64,000 bases of DNA from Affinundibacterium flavidum (GTDB lineage: Bacteria > Pseudomonadota > Gammaproteobacteria > Burkholderiales > Burkholderiaceae_D). The notes under the pieces are model-generated. The model saw only the letters and a program-made list of their open reading frames with translations, made no database searches and was not told the origin of the DNA. How positions within the stretch are numbered: position 1 is the stretch's first letter; every line of letters begins with the position of its first letter. Both the position numbers and the translations under genes were made by a program. The stretch is taken from NCBI RefSeq assembly GCF_014284175.1, contig NZ_JACOGA010000004.1, positions 270,185-334,184 of the forward strand, in the 5' to 3' direction. Of the stretch, positions 18,672 through 28,878 are shown piece after piece.

Positions 18672-19076
18672 TTAAGTACTTTTCGTCGTCAACGCAATCC
18701 AAAAGAGGTTTGCCCATGCGAATAAAAAAGCCAAGCCGCCAATTGGCGTGATCGCGCCGAGTATGCGTATCCCGCTCAATGCCAACGCGTATAAACTGCC
18801 ACTGAATAGCAAGATGCCCAGCAACATCGCGATCGCGCTGCGACGAATAGTGCGAGCAGGCCAAGGTTGCGACAAACTCGCCAAAGCAAATAATGCTAGA
18901 CCGTGCAGCATTTGATATTGCACCGCGGTTTGCCAAATTGCGAGCATCTCACTACTTAGTTGGGATTTTAGGCCGTGCGCGCCAAAGGCTCCGGCAGCAA
19001 TTGCGATAAATAAATTCAAGGCACCAAAAGCAAGCAGATGACGCTCTTGCAGCCATTTTTGCTGATCGTCTTGCAT
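18672..19076 (-). CDS. DUF423 family membrane protein
   Basis: 134 residues with four hydrophobic helices. The family signature is clear: GALNLFIAIAAGAFGAHGLK near the N-terminus, YQMLHGLALF in helix two, FSGSLYALAL and TPIGGLAFLFAW at the end. DUF423 proteins (for example E. coli YgdD) are small inner-membrane proteins without a firmly known role. It lies 150 bp after the oxidoreductase gene on the same strand. Confidence 0.88.
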   Translation of the reverse strand: MQDDQQKWLQERHLLAFGALNLFIAIAAGAFGAHGLKSQLSSEMLAIWQTAVQYQMLHGLALFALASLSQPWPARTIRRSAIAMLLGILLFSGSLYALALSGIRILGAITPIGGLAFLFAWANLFWIALTTKST

Positions 19077-19227
19077 AAAAATCCCGAAAAAAGCGATACC
19101 ACTGTGATCGCCGCAAGCGGCAGCGAACTAAGTAAACAAAATTGCAGGCGAAAAAAATGACCGGACGAGCCGGTCATTTCCCTTACACACCTACACTACA
19201 CACACAAACATTTTAGCACGTACTTGA

Positions 19228-22200
19228 TCAAGCTGCAGACTTTGCTGTCGTTGTGACTGTTGCAACCATACCAAATTCTGCTAATAATTTCGCTTCTTTC
19301 TCTTTTGCCAACTTGAAATGACGCTCTTTGACATGACCGTAACCGCGAATATCCTCTGGAATGCTCGCAATCGCGACCGCTTTTGATATATTGTCAGCAT
19401 TCAATTGCGGTAATAATTTGCCAATTAATTGCTTGTACTCGATAGGCAAAGCACGCTCCATGCGACGCTCTTCAGTGTAGCCGAACACGTCTAAGGCGGT
19501 ACCACGCAAAGATTTCAAGCCTGCCAATACGCCGAAGGCTTTCATCATCCATGGGCCGAATTGTTGCTTAATCAACTCACCTTTATCATTGCGCTTTGCC
19601 AACAATGGTGGAGCGAGGTGGAAATTGATCGCGTAATCACCTTCAAACATATCAGCAATTTTTTGCTTAAATTTGCCATCGGTGTACAGGCGTGCGACTT
19701 CGTATTCGTCTTTGTACGCCATCAGTTTAAACAAATACTTCGCCACTGCTTCGGTCAAACGTAAACCTTTGCCATCGACCAGTTCGCTTTCTGCCGCTTT
19801 TACTTGATTCACAAAATCGCTATAGATTTGCGCATACGCTGCATTTTGATAGTCGGTCAAGAAAGCCACGCGTTTCGCAATCGTATCGTCCAGGGTTGGT
19901 GCACGCTTGAGCTCGATGACTTGTGCTGGCGTGGTTAAGCGCTGTACCGCCGCCAAATCATTCGCAGCAATCCGCCCCCAGTTGAAGGCTTGTTTATTGA
20001 AGTCGATCTGCACGCCATTCAATTCAATCGCCCGCATCAAAGCCGCTTCAGTCAAGGGCACCCAAGCTTTTTGCCAAGAGTAACCGAGCATGAACATATT
20101 TGCCGCGATACTATCGCCCATCAAAGCGGTGGCGATCGTCGTCGCATCCACCATATCAACACGATCTTGACCACAAGCTTTACGGATCTCGGCTTCAGCA
20201 GAACCTGCTGGGAATTGCCAGTTAGGATTCTTAATAAAGGTCGCAGTCGGGCTGCTGCTGGCATTGATCGCGCCTTGAGTACGGCCTTCGCCCATACGGG
20301 ATACCGCATCTTTACCCGCAGTCACGATCAAATCGCAACCTATGACCAGATCGGCCATGCCAGTACCAACGCGCGTTGATTGTATGTCTTCAGCTTTATC
20401 CGCTAAACGTACATGCGACATCACCGCGCCACCTTTTTGCGCCAAACCTGTCATGTCCAGCACAGAACAAGATTTACCTTGCAAGTGCGCGGCCATCGCC
20501 ATGATCTGACCAATCGTGATCACACCTGTACCACCAACGCCCGTCACGATCACGCCATACGGCGTTGCGGTGCTTGGTAATACTGGTGCTGGCAAACTGC
20601 TGACATCAAATGCACCGCCTGCTTCAACCTTGGTCTTGGCTGGCTTTTTCAACTTGCCGCCTTCTACCGTCACAAAACTTGGGCAGAAACCATTCACGCA
20701 GGAATAATCTTTATTGCACGAAGATTGATTGATCTGACGCTTGCGACCAAATTCTGTTTCCAATGGCTCTATCGACAAGCAATTCGATTGCACGCCACAA
20801 TCACCACAGCCTTCACAGACGGCTTCATTGATCACGGCACGTTTGGCTGGATCAGGGAAACCTGGCTTGCCGTCTTTGCCGATTTTTTTGCGGCGACGAC
20901 GCTTTTCAGATGCACAGGTCTGATCATAAATCATCGCGGACACGCCTTTGCATTCACGCAATTCGCGTTGTACCGCATCGAGTTCGCTGCGATGACGGAT
21001 CGTCACGCCCGCTGCCCATGGATAATTCGCTGGATACTTTTCTGGCTCGTCGGTCACCACGATAATCGGTGACACGCCTTCTGCCGCAATTTGGCGAGAA
21101 ATCATGCCCGGATCGAGTGGACCGTCAAATTCCTGACCACCCGTCATCGCGACCGCATCGTTAAACAAAATCTTGTAAGTAATATTCACGTTACCAGAAA
21201 CCGCTGCGCGGATCGCCAATAGGCCAGAGTGGTAATAAGTACCGTCACCCAGATTGGAGAAAATATGCTTCTCATTGGTAAACGGTGCCGCCCCAACCCA
21301 AGTCACGCCTTCGCCGCCCATGTGGGTGAAGGTCGTGGATTCACGGTCCATCCAAGTCACCATGTAGTGACAGCCGATACCGGCTAAAGCACGGCTACCT
21401 TCTGGCACTTTGGTCGATGTATTGTGTGGACAACCTGAGCAGAAATGCGGGATACGATCTTTGTTCGCATCTGGTTTGGATACGGAATTCAGAGCCGCTT
21501 CTTTCGCTTCTAAATAAGCGACGCGCTCTTTGACTTGTTGTTCGACTGGATGACCAGCGAAGTAACGGCTGATACGCGATGCAATCGCATGGGCGATCTG
21601 TGCTGGACTGAGTTCATACGTCGCTGGCAATAACCATTCGCCGTGACCGCTACCCTGAATATTGGTCCACTCACCGGTATCGTCAAACTTACCAACCACG
21701 CGTGGACGTGCTGCTTCTTCCCAGTGATAGAGCTCTTCTTTCAAAGCGTATTCGAGAATTTGACGCTTTTCTTCGACTACCAGAATTTCTTCCAAGCCAG
21801 TCGCAAATTCGCGCACGCCGTCGGATTCTAATGGCCAAGTCAAACCAATTTTGTAAAGACGAATGCCGATATCTTTCGCGACTTGTTCATCGATGCCCAA
21901 GTCCGCCAAAGCCTGACGTGTATCGAGGTAAGACTTACCCGCAGTGATAATACCGATCTTGGCTTTCGGGCTATCCCAAATAATTTGATTCAGTTTATTC
22001 GCACGGGCATACGCTAAAGCTGCATACCATTTGTAATTATTCATGCGCGTTTCTTGCTCCAGAATTGGGTCTGGTGTTCGAATATGCACGCCATCCGCTG
22101 GCATCACGAAATCAGTAGGAATCACTGGTTTAACACGATCAGGATCGATATCGACCACGCAGCCAGATTCCACGATATCGGTCACGCATTTCATCGCTAC

Positions 22201-22833
22201 CCACAAACCGGTGTAACGCGACATCGCGATACCGTGCAGGCCGTAGTCCAGATATTCTTGGACTGAAGATGGGTACAGCACAGGAATACCGCAAGCTTTC
22301 AGAATGTGTTCACTTTGATGCGCAGCGGTAGAAGATTTCGCCGCATGATCATCACCAGCAATCACCAAAACACCACCGTGTGGCGAAGTACCTGCCAAGT
22401 TCGCATGTTTAAATACGTCACCGCAACGATCCACGCCCGGACCTTTGCCATACCAAATACCGAACACGCCATCGTATTTTGCGCCAGGGAATAAATTCAC
22501 TTGCTGCGTGCCCCAGACCGAAGTCGCGGCTAAGTCTTCATTCACGCCAGGGTGAAATTTGACGTGATATTTGTCTAAATGCTTCTTAGCTTTGGCGGCT
22601 GTAGTATCAACCGCACCGAGCGGTGAGCCGCGATAGCCAGTTAAGAAACCAGCCGTATTCAAACCAGCTTTTTCATCGGCTTGACGTTGCAACATGGTCA
22701 GACGAATCAAGGCTTGCGTGCCAGTCATAAAGGCGCGACCACGCTCTAAAGTGTACTTGTCGTCGAGAGAGATATTCGTATTGATTGCGGCATCCGCTAT
22801 AGCGGATTGCTCGTTTTTATTTGGGGAATTCAT
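19228..22833 (-). CDS. indolepyruvate ferredoxin oxidoreductase, fused alpha/beta subunits
   Basis: 1201 residues. It oxidatively decarboxylates aryl-pyruvates from aromatic amino acid breakdown to acyl-CoA, reducing ferredoxin. The N-terminal part (about 20-400) resembles the pyrimidine-binding thiamine diphosphate region with GFLTGYRGSPLG. Cys-containing CSGCPHNTST and GDGTYYHSG (about 470-535) belong to the thiamine diphosphate-binding core. CEGCGDCGVQSNC (about 667-680) is a 4Fe-4S site. From about 750, GVGGTGVITIGQ opens the gamma-type domain. This fused form is typical of aerobic Proteobacteria. A 10-bp inverted repeat lies about 160 bp upstream and may be its operator. Confidence 0.92.
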   Translation of the reverse strand: MNSPNKNEQSAIADAAINTNISLDDKYTLERGRAFMTGTQALIRLTMLQRQADEKAGLNTAGFLTGYRGSPLGAVDTTAAKAKKHLDKYHVKFHPGVNEDLAATSVWGTQQVNLFPGAKYDGVFGIWYGKGPGVDRCGDVFKHANLAGTSPHGGVLVIAGDDHAAKSSTAAHQSEHILKACGIPVLYPSSVQEYLDYGLHGIAMSRYTGLWVAMKCVTDIVESGCVVDIDPDRVKPVIPTDFVMPADGVHIRTPDPILEQETRMNNYKWYAALAYARANKLNQIIWDSPKAKIGIITAGKSYLDTRQALADLGIDEQVAKDIGIRLYKIGLTWPLESDGVREFATGLEEILVVEEKRQILEYALKEELYHWEEAARPRVVGKFDDTGEWTNIQGSGHGEWLLPATYELSPAQIAHAIASRISRYFAGHPVEQQVKERVAYLEAKEAALNSVSKPDANKDRIPHFCSGCPHNTSTKVPEGSRALAGIGCHYMVTWMDRESTTFTHMGGEGVTWVGAAPFTNEKHIFSNLGDGTYYHSGLLAIRAAVSGNVNITYKILFNDAVAMTGGQEFDGPLDPGMISRQIAAEGVSPIIVVTDEPEKYPANYPWAAGVTIRHRSELDAVQRELRECKGVSAMIYDQTCASEKRRRRKKIGKDGKPGFPDPAKRAVINEAVCEGCGDCGVQSNCLSIEPLETEFGRKRQINQSSCNKDYSCVNGFCPSFVTVEGGKLKKPAKTKVEAGGAFDVSSLPAPVLPSTATPYGVIVTGVGGTGVITIGQIMAMAAHLQGKSCSVLDMTGLAQKGGAVMSHVRLADKAEDIQSTRVGTGMADLVIGCDLIVTAGKDAVSRMGEGRTQGAINASSSPTATFIKNPNWQFPAGSAEAEIRKACGQDRVDMVDATTIATALMGDSIAANMFMLGYSWQKAWVPLTEAALMRAIELNGVQIDFNKQAFNWGRIAANDLAAVQRLTTPAQVIELKRAPTLDDTIAKRVAFLTDYQNAAYAQIYSDFVNQVKAAESELVDGKGLRLTEAVAKYLFKLMAYKDEYEVARLYTDGKFKQKIADMFEGDYAINFHLAPPLLAKRNDKGELIKQQFGPWMMKAFGVLAGLKSLRGTALDVFGYTEERRMERALPIEYKQLIGKLLPQLNADNISKAVAIASIPEDIRGYGHVKERHFKLAKEKEAKLLAEFGMVATVTTTAKSAA

Positions 22834-22994
22834 GCTGCCTCCGGGATTTTTTTGATTTGGCTTGAATATGCCTTCGCCCTGAAACGAAAAATGCGAGCTT
22901 GTGGCTGCATCATACGCTCAAAGCCTACTAATTTACGAGGCTCGCACAGTAACATGTGTCCTATTCGCCCCCCATGCACAGTCACCACCAAAAA

Positions 22995-23037
22995 GACCAG
23001 TACAGTATGACTGACAATTAAGTAAAGTGTACTGGTC
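22995..23037. promoter_or_regulatory. 10-bp inverted repeat in the divergent region
   Basis: GACCAGTACA (22995-23004) and its exact complement TGTACTGGTC (23028-23037) are 23 bp apart, between the oxidoreductase gene (minus) and dapF (plus). The size and symmetry fit an operator, probably for the oxidoreductase. It does not resemble the TyrR box (TGTAAA-N6-TTTACA). The regulator is unknown. Confidence 0.55.
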
Positions 23038-23090
23038 AATCCATGGATTTCACTCTTTATATTGCTTAGACTAGCACTTCCCAAGCCATG

Positions 23091-23118
23091 CTTACTGGCT
23101 ACGATTACAGGCTATAAT
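23091..23118 (+). promoter_or_regulatory. dapF promoter, probably giving a leaderless mRNA
   Basis: A perfect TATAAT (23113-23118) lies just 6 bp before the dapF ATG, with a weak -35 box CTTACT (23091-23096). The start of transcription would fall at or next to the A of the ATG. No Shine-Dalgarno sequence is seen. Confidence 0.5.
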
Positions 23119-23124
23119 CCCTGC

Positions 23125-23982
23125 ATGAAACTTAAATTCACCAAAATGCACGGTGCGGGCAATGACTTTATTGTGATTGACGCCATCAATCAATCCATCC
23201 ATTTTTCTGCCGAACAATGGCGCGCCTTGGCGGATCGCCGCTTTGGCATTGGAGCTGACCAAATTTTAGTGGTCGAAGCGCCACCGACACCCGATCTGGA
23301 TTTTCGCTATCGCATATTTAATGCCGACGGCGGCGAAGTTGAGCAATGCGGCAACGGTTCACGCGCCTTTGTCCGTTTTGTGGTTGACAAAGGTTTGACT
23401 ACTAAATCAACGATACGTGTATTGACCATGTCCGGCGTGATCGAACCAAGTATCGCCAGCGATGGCCAGATTACCGTCAATATGGGTGTCCCGAGTTTTG
23501 TCCCTGCAGATTCACATTTTGATGCCGAAGGTCTGACGACAGAAGAACAGGCGAATGCGACTTTGTATCTCTTGCCTTTGTCCGACCATGTAGTCGAAAT
23601 AAGCTGCGTCTCTATGGGCAATCCACATGCTGTACAGATCGTCAAAGATGTTAAGCATCATGCTGTCGCCAGTGAAGGTCCGACAATCGAGCATCATCCT
23701 TTATTCGCAAAACGTGTGAACGCAGGCTTTATGCAAGTCGATGATGCTCAGCATATCCAATTGCGTGTTTATGAGCGCGGTGCTGGTGAAACACTGGCCT
23801 GTGGCACGGGTGCTTGCGCAGCGGTCGTTTCTGGGATTCAACGCGGCGTGCTGCAAAGCCCGGTTGAAGTACGGATGCGCGGCGGCGATTTGCAAATCGC
23901 CTGGGCTGGCGCAGGACAACCGGTCTATTTGAGTGGACCTGCCGTTGCCGTCTTTGAAGGTGAAATCGAGATCGCTGATTAA
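23125..23982 (+). CDS. dapF: diaminopimelate epimerase
   Basis: 285 residues from [15 protein letters not shown]. It converts LL- to meso-diaminopimelate for lysine and peptidoglycan synthesis, without a cofactor. Both catalytic cysteines are present: one in [11 protein letters not shown] (about residue 76) and one in [11 protein letters not shown] (about 227). The MHGAGNDF and GNPHA motifs are also present. The start at 23125 was chosen because homologues begin with this segment; the frame extends upstream only with unrelated sequence. It is followed by DUF484 and xerC, the conserved order in Proteobacteria. Confidence 0.96.
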   Translation: MKLKFTKMHGAGNDFIVIDAINQSIHFSAEQWRALADRRFGIGADQILVVEAPPTPDLDFRYRIFNADGGEVEQCGNGSRAFVRFVVDKGLTTKSTIRVLTMSGVIEPSIASDGQITVNMGVPSFVPADSHFDAEGLTTEEQANATLYLLPLSDHVVEISCVSMGNPHAVQIVKDVKHHAVASEGPTIEHHPLFAKRVNAGFMQVDDAQHIQLRVYERGAGETLACGTGACAAVVSGIQRGVLQSPVEVRMRGGDLQIAWAGAGQPVYLSGPAVAVFEGEIEIAD

Positions 23983-24042
23983 AATCGGGCGTCACGCAAC
24001 ACCATCCAACCATTAGATAACTAAGTTAGATCACCGAGTTCA

Positions 24043-24708
24043 ATGATTATGAATAGCAATGACATCGCAGAATTTTTGAGTCAACATCCGCATTTCTTTG
24101 AAGAACATGCGGAACTATTGGCGCAAATAAAACTGACTAGCCCTGTCATGGGACGTACCATTTCTTTGCAAGAGCGACAAATGGAAGTCGTACGTGAAAA
24201 ATTGAAAGTCATGGAATTACGCCTGTCAGACTTAATGCGTGTCGCGCAGGAAAACGATGTCATCACGGATCGTTTCCAACAATGGACGCGTGAACTTTTG
24301 TTAGCGCGCAATGATGTCGATTTGCCGTATATTTTAACGCGCAGCCTGCAAGAAATATTTAACTTGCCGCATGCCACCTTACGTCTTTGGCATGTGGGTG
24401 CAGACTTCAAACACACTTGGTTTGCCGCCGAAACAACGGAAGATGTGCAATTGTTCGCAAAAGGATTACGCAATCCATTTTGCGGCGCGAACAACGACTT
24501 CGAAGCGGCTGGCTGGATAGAATCTGAACAGGCAATCGCCTCCATCGCGATGTTGCCCTTACGCCTAAGTGCTGACGAAACCTGCTTTGGACTCTTAGTC
24601 TTAGGCTCACCCGATCCGGCACGATTCACCAAAGAAATGGCCACCGATTTTTTGACAAAAATCGCCGACACCTCAAGCGCCGCTTTGATGTGTATGATTG
24701 ATCTCTAA
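24043..24708 (+). CDS. DUF484 family protein
   Basis: 221 residues. The N-terminus, FLSQHPHFFEEHAELL then SLQERQMEVVREKL, is the DUF484 signature, followed by a coiled-coil helix and a GAF-like domain (about 75-215). Its exact role is unknown. It lies between dapF and xerC, as in Pseudomonas and many other Proteobacteria, and is likely co-transcribed with them. Two in-frame ATG codons (24043, 24049) are equally possible starts. Confidence 0.9.
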   Translation: MIMNSNDIAEFLSQHPHFFEEHAELLAQIKLTSPVMGRTISLQERQMEVVREKLKVMELRLSDLMRVAQENDVITDRFQQWTRELLLARNDVDLPYILTRSLQEIFNLPHATLRLWHVGADFKHTWFAAETTEDVQLFAKGLRNPFCGANNDFEAAGWIESEQAIASIAMLPLRLSADETCFGLLVLGSPDPARFTKEMATDFLTKIADTSSAALMCMIDL

Positions 24709-24726
24709 ACTTATAGAATCTCTCCT

Positions 24727-25653
24727 ATGACTACCACCACGCAGAACGATTGGATACAACAGTATCTCAACGTTTTGCGGCAGCAGCGTCAATTATCTGA
24801 ACACACCGTCAGTGCTTACGCACTCGATTTGGCAGAACTGCTAAGCTACGCGCAACACAAAGAATTGGCGAGTCTGACGTATTTTGATATCCGCCGCCTG
24901 ACTTCACAACTGCATGCCCAAGAACTCAATCCGCGTAGTATCGCTCGCAAATTATCGAGCTGGCGCGGTTTTTATCGCTGGCTGGCAGAGCAAATATCTA
25001 TGCCCGCCAACCCAGTTGAAGGTATCAAGGCGCCGAAGAAGGCCAAATCACTACCGAAAGCCCTGGGTGCCGACGATGCAGTACAGTTAGTCGCGCATCA
25101 CGGCAGCGATGAAGCTTCACCTTTAGCCAATCGTGCGATGTTTGAACTCTTGTATTCCAGTGGCTTGCGGGTATCTGAATTAGTCGGCCTGGATGTGCGA
25201 GATTGCAGCGATGCCAGCTATCAAAGTTTGGGTTGGGTCGATTTCGCCCAAGCTGAGGTGCGTGTTACAGGCAAGGGCAATAAACAAAGAATCGTCCCGG
25301 TCGGCAAACCCGCGTTAGCGGCATTGCAAGATTGGCTAGCGATACGCCCCACGCTGGTGAAAACCGCTGAGCACGCCTTGTTTCTGAATGAACGTGGGAA
25401 TCGCATGTCGGTGCGCTCTGTGCAACTACGGCTGAAGGCACATGCGCAAACTATCGGTATTCCGGCGGATGTTCATCCGCATGTATTACGTCATTCATTC
25501 GCCTCACATGTATTGCAATCTTCCGGCGATTTGCGCGCAGTACAAGAAATGCTAGGTCATCGCTCTATCGCTGCGACGCAGGTTTACACCGCACTGGACT
25601 TCCAACATTTGGCACAGGTCTATGACGCCACCCATCCGCGGGCAAAGAAATAA
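24727..25653 (+). CDS. xerC: tyrosine recombinase XerC
   Basis: 308 residues. It acts with XerD at the chromosomal dif site to resolve chromosome dimers. The N-terminal core-binding domain (about 10-95) is followed by the catalytic domain with Arg148 (SSGLRVSEL), Lys184 (TGKGNK), His252 and Arg255 (HVLRHSFA), His278 (LGHRS), and the nucleophile Tyr287 (TQVYTAL). The gene starts 18 bp after DUF484. The operon context, rather than a position next to an element, supports XerC over a phage integrase. Confidence 0.94.
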   Translation: MTTTTQNDWIQQYLNVLRQQRQLSEHTVSAYALDLAELLSYAQHKELASLTYFDIRRLTSQLHAQELNPRSIARKLSSWRGFYRWLAEQISMPANPVEGIKAPKKAKSLPKALGADDAVQLVAHHGSDEASPLANRAMFELLYSSGLRVSELVGLDVRDCSDASYQSLGWVDFAQAEVRVTGKGNKQRIVPVGKPALAALQDWLAIRPTLVKTAEHALFLNERGNRMSVRSVQLRLKAHAQTIGIPADVHPHVLRHSFASHVLQSSGDLRAVQEMLGHRSIAATQVYTALDFQHLAQVYDATHPRAKK

Positions 25654-25766
25654 TCCGATTCCAAGCGGATGACATTTGTCATACAAAATTGGTGGCAATC
25701 TGCTCTAAAAATTCAAGCGAGATGCCGCCATACTCTCTCCATCAACACTGACCAATGGAGACGACC

Positions 25767-27647
25767 ATGCATATCAACACACAATTCAATCGGGTATCAA
25801 ACGTAATGCGCACTGCGCTTTTTACAACAGGCTTGCTCCTGCTTAGTGCAGTACAAGCACAAACCCAAACACAAGCCCAAACCCAAGCAGCCACCCTAAT
25901 TCAAAACGTAAGGGTTTTTGACGGCGAAAAAATGCTGACAACACGCCATGTCTTAATCAATCAGGGAAAAATCGTCAATGCTAATTTCAAAGGAAAGATC
26001 ACAAGCGATATGCAATTAGTCGATGGTACAGGCCGTAGCCTGCTGCCAGGCTTGATCGATGCACATGTACATGCTTTTCAAGATCAAGACCTGCCTTTGC
26101 TATTTGGCGTTACCACCCAGATCGATATGTTCAGTCCGGTTGCAGCCATGCAGGATATGCACCAACGTCGCCAAAAGCCTAATAATCCGAACAATGCGAA
26201 CAGTGCGAACGGTTCCGACGTATTTTCCGCAGGCATACTCGCCACGGCACCAAAAGGGCACGGCACAGAGTATGGTATGGAAATCGAAACACTGACTAAG
26301 CCAGAACAAGCACAAGCCTGGGTCGATCGCCGGATAGCCGAAGGCTCGCATTTCATCAAGATCGTGATGGAACAAGGCGGCATCGGCTTTCACTTCAATA
26401 GCCTCGATCTCGCCACAGTTCAAGCCTTGATCAAGGCCAGTCATGCACGCCATAAATTGGCGGTTGTCCATATCAGTACTTACGCTGATGCCAAAGCTGC
26501 ATTAGCTGCGGGCGCAGACGGTTTGGTGCATTTGTTCAACGGCACCGCGATTACACCAGCGCAGATACAAGAATTGGTGCAGCTCGCCAAAACCCATCAC
26601 GCTTTCGTGATTCCTACTTTTTCGGTCTTAGAAAGTATTGCTGGTATCAAAGCCAAAGACGTATTGGCTGACAACAACATGCTGCAGTTGCTGGGTAAAA
26701 ATCAACTCATGCCACTCAATACAACTTACGGCATGGAAGTGAAACAAGAATTATTGAACGCACCAAAACAACTTACTGCGGCGCTACATCAAGCCAAGAT
26801 TGCTGTCTTGGCAGGAACTGATGCTGGTAATCGCGGCACGCAATATGGCATCAGCTTGCATCATGAACTAGCTGCTTTAGTACAAGCTGGCATGTCTCCG
26901 AGTGCCGCCTTGCAAGCGGCGACCTCTGCACCTGCACGTGCCTTTCAATTGAAAGATCGCGGTCGTGTTCAAAACGGCTATAAGGCGGATTTGCTATTAG
27001 TCGATGGAGATCCCAGTGCGGATATCAGTTCCACTCGTCGCATCGTTGAAATCTGGAAGAATGGCAACATCGTATCCCCGCTACGCACACAAAAAATACA
27101 ACAAGTCGCAGAAGAAAATTCGCGCAAAAAATCTGCCATTGACTTGCCCGCAGATGGCCGCATCAGCTTGTTTAGCGCCAGCAAATTTGCCAGTCCTTTT
27201 GGTTACGGCTGGATGGCATCTACCGATGCACCTATGGGTGGGAAATCCGCCGTGGAATTGAGTGCGGCAGACGCCGATATTGCTGGACAAACGTCCTTGA
27301 TGATCAAAGCAACGATCAATCCCGGCTTTGCTTTTCCTTGGGCTGGTGTGGTGTTTTTTCCTTCAAGCCAACCTATGCAGCCAGCTGATTTAAGCAATGC
27401 CAACACCCTGAAATTTAAGGTGAAAGGTGATGGCAAGTCCTATAATGTAGGCTTCACCATGCAGGGCAGTTATATCCCTTTAAATCAGCGATTTACAGCG
27501 GGTGCAGAATGGCAAGAGATCAGCTTATCGTTTAAACAGTTTAAAGGATTAGATGCCAGCATCGTCACCATGCTTAGCTTCAATGCCGGACCCGATGCAG
27601 GCACTTACCAATTGCAAATTGCCGACGTACGTTTGCTCAAAGAATAG
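25767..27647 (+). CDS. secreted amidohydrolase with C-terminal CIA30-like domain
   Basis: About 626 residues from the ATG at 25767, chosen because GGAG lies 8 bases upstream. A signal peptide ends near SAVQAQ and leads into a Gln/Thr/Ala repeat (QTQTQAQTQA). The amidohydrolase domain (about 45-430) has LLPGLIDAHVHAF with the HxH metal ligands, AVVHIST and VLAGTDAGN with the metal-binding Asp; it resembles imidazolonepropionase/prolidase-like enzymes. The last 170 residues resemble the CIA30 beta-sandwich (PWAGVVFFP, KGDGKSYNVGF), which may bind substrate. The two-component genes follow within 50 bp, suggesting a shared transcript. Substrate unknown. Confidence 0.8.
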   Translation: MHINTQFNRVSNVMRTALFTTGLLLLSAVQAQTQTQAQTQAATLIQNVRVFDGEKMLTTRHVLINQGKIVNANFKGKITSDMQLVDGTGRSLLPGLIDAHVHAFQDQDLPLLFGVTTQIDMFSPVAAMQDMHQRRQKPNNPNNANSANGSDVFSAGILATAPKGHGTEYGMEIETLTKPEQAQAWVDRRIAEGSHFIKIVMEQGGIGFHFNSLDLATVQALIKASHARHKLAVVHISTYADAKAALAAGADGLVHLFNGTAITPAQIQELVQLAKTHHAFVIPTFSVLESIAGIKAKDVLADNNMLQLLGKNQLMPLNTTYGMEVKQELLNAPKQLTAALHQAKIAVLAGTDAGNRGTQYGISLHHELAALVQAGMSPSAALQAATSAPARAFQLKDRGRVQNGYKADLLLVDGDPSADISSTRRIVEIWKNGNIVSPLRTQKIQQVAEENSRKKSAIDLPADGRISLFSASKFASPFGYGWMASTDAPMGGKSAVELSAADADIAGQTSLMIKATINPGFAFPWAGVVFFPSSQPMQPADLSNANTLKFKVKGDGKSYNVGFTMQGSYIPLNQRFTAGAEWQEISLSFKQFKGLDASIVTMLSFNAGPDAGTYQLQIADVRLLKE

Positions 27648-27694
27648 CGCATCGTATTTTGCATACTCATCGCGACTTTCGTAAGGATACTCAG

Positions 27695-28849
27695 ATGTCA
27701 CAGACAAACCAAGCAGGCCAAACCGAACCAGTGGGTTTTCTGGGAAAACTGCAAGGCCTATGGAGCAAACCATGGATACCAAGTCGCTATGGTAAGGCAC
27801 CTTTTTTCTGGATGCTGTCGTTTGTGATTTTTGGCTGGAAGTATATCTACGAAGCACCAAGTACCTTCGAGTTGCTGATGATCATCGTGAGTATCAGCAT
27901 CTTCCTGCCGATTTACATTTATAGTTTTTGGATCAGCGGCTGGCGTGCAGCACTTTGCATCATCGTCATTTTGAGCCTGGGCTTGGGTTGGGCGAATTAT
28001 AATTTTGGTGGGTCTAGTTTCGTGATTTTTGCGGCGACCATGTGTTCGCGATTTCAGCAAAAACGTGATTCCTATCTGGGGCTATTTTTGGTATTGGCAG
28101 GAGCCGCGTTGGCCAGCTACGTGCTTAAATTTCCAACGTATTTTTGGATACCTGCCGTCATCTTTAGTATCCCCAGTGCGATGGGCGCGATCATCGGTGA
28201 GCGACTCGGTCGTGCGAACGAAAAACTCTTCAGAAAACAAGAAGAAATCGAACATCTCGCCGCACTCGCCGAGCGTGAGCGCATCGCCCGTGATCTGCAT
28301 GATTTACTCGGTCATACTTTATCCGTCATCACGCTCAAAGCCGAGTTGGCGAAGAAACTGTTCGACAAAGATAATGCGGCCTGCAAAAAAGAAATTATCG
28401 ACATCGAACAAACCGCACGCCAAGCTTTGGCAGAAGTACGTTCAGCCGTCTTAGGTTATCGCGATACCGGTTTAGCCCATGAATTACGCGGTGCGAAAAA
28501 TACTTTAGATTCCGCCCAAGTCCAGTTAGAAAGCGAAGTCGATGTGGTGCAACTACCCGCTGCGATTGAAAATATTATTGCCTTGGCTTTACGTGAAGCC
28601 GTAACCAACATCATTCGCCATTCAAATGCCAGCGTGTGTCATTTATCGCTGAAGTTGCTAGAGCAGAACATACATTTTCATATTTCAGACAATGGCTTTA
28701 AAGATACACAAAAGACGCCCGAAATCGAAAAAGGCAATGGCTTGACGGGCATGAGTGAACGCGTGCGTGCCATGGGTGGGAAAATGCTTATTTCGGTCAA
28801 TCAAGGTGTTGCGATTGATATCCATATTCCTCTACACGGTGCGCATTGA
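27695..28849 (+). CDS. DesK/NarX-like sensor histidine kinase
   Basis: About 384 residues from MSQTNQAG, chosen for its AAGGA site; the in-frame TTG at 27659 is less likely. Four or five transmembrane helices (about 38-165) have almost no periplasmic part, as in DesK, which senses membrane state. A short coiled coil leads to the phosphoacceptor His202 in RERIARDLHDLLGHTLS. The HATPase region has REAVTNIIRHSNAS and GNGLTGMSERVRAMGG. The adjacent LuxR-type regulator is its obvious partner. Confidence 0.88.
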   Translation: MSQTNQAGQTEPVGFLGKLQGLWSKPWIPSRYGKAPFFWMLSFVIFGWKYIYEAPSTFELLMIIVSISIFLPIYIYSFWISGWRAALCIIVILSLGLGWANYNFGGSSFVIFAATMCSRFQQKRDSYLGLFLVLAGAALASYVLKFPTYFWIPAVIFSIPSAMGAIIGERLGRANEKLFRKQEEIEHLAALAERERIARDLHDLLGHTLSVITLKAELAKKLFDKDNAACKKEIIDIEQTARQALAEVRSAVLGYRDTGLAHELRGAKNTLDSAQVQLESEVDVVQLPAAIENIIALALREAVTNIIRHSNASVCHLSLKLLEQNIHFHISDNGFKDTQKTPEIEKGNGLTGMSERVRAMGGKMLISVNQGVAIDIHIPLHGAH

Positions 28850-28878
28850 GAAACATTGGAAGGCATTAAGAAAGTTTG

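Noticed and set aside
24727..25653. Phage or integron integrase as an alternative for the tyrosine recombinase
   Set aside because: The dapF-DUF484 context and length fit XerC; no attachment site or element genes are near.
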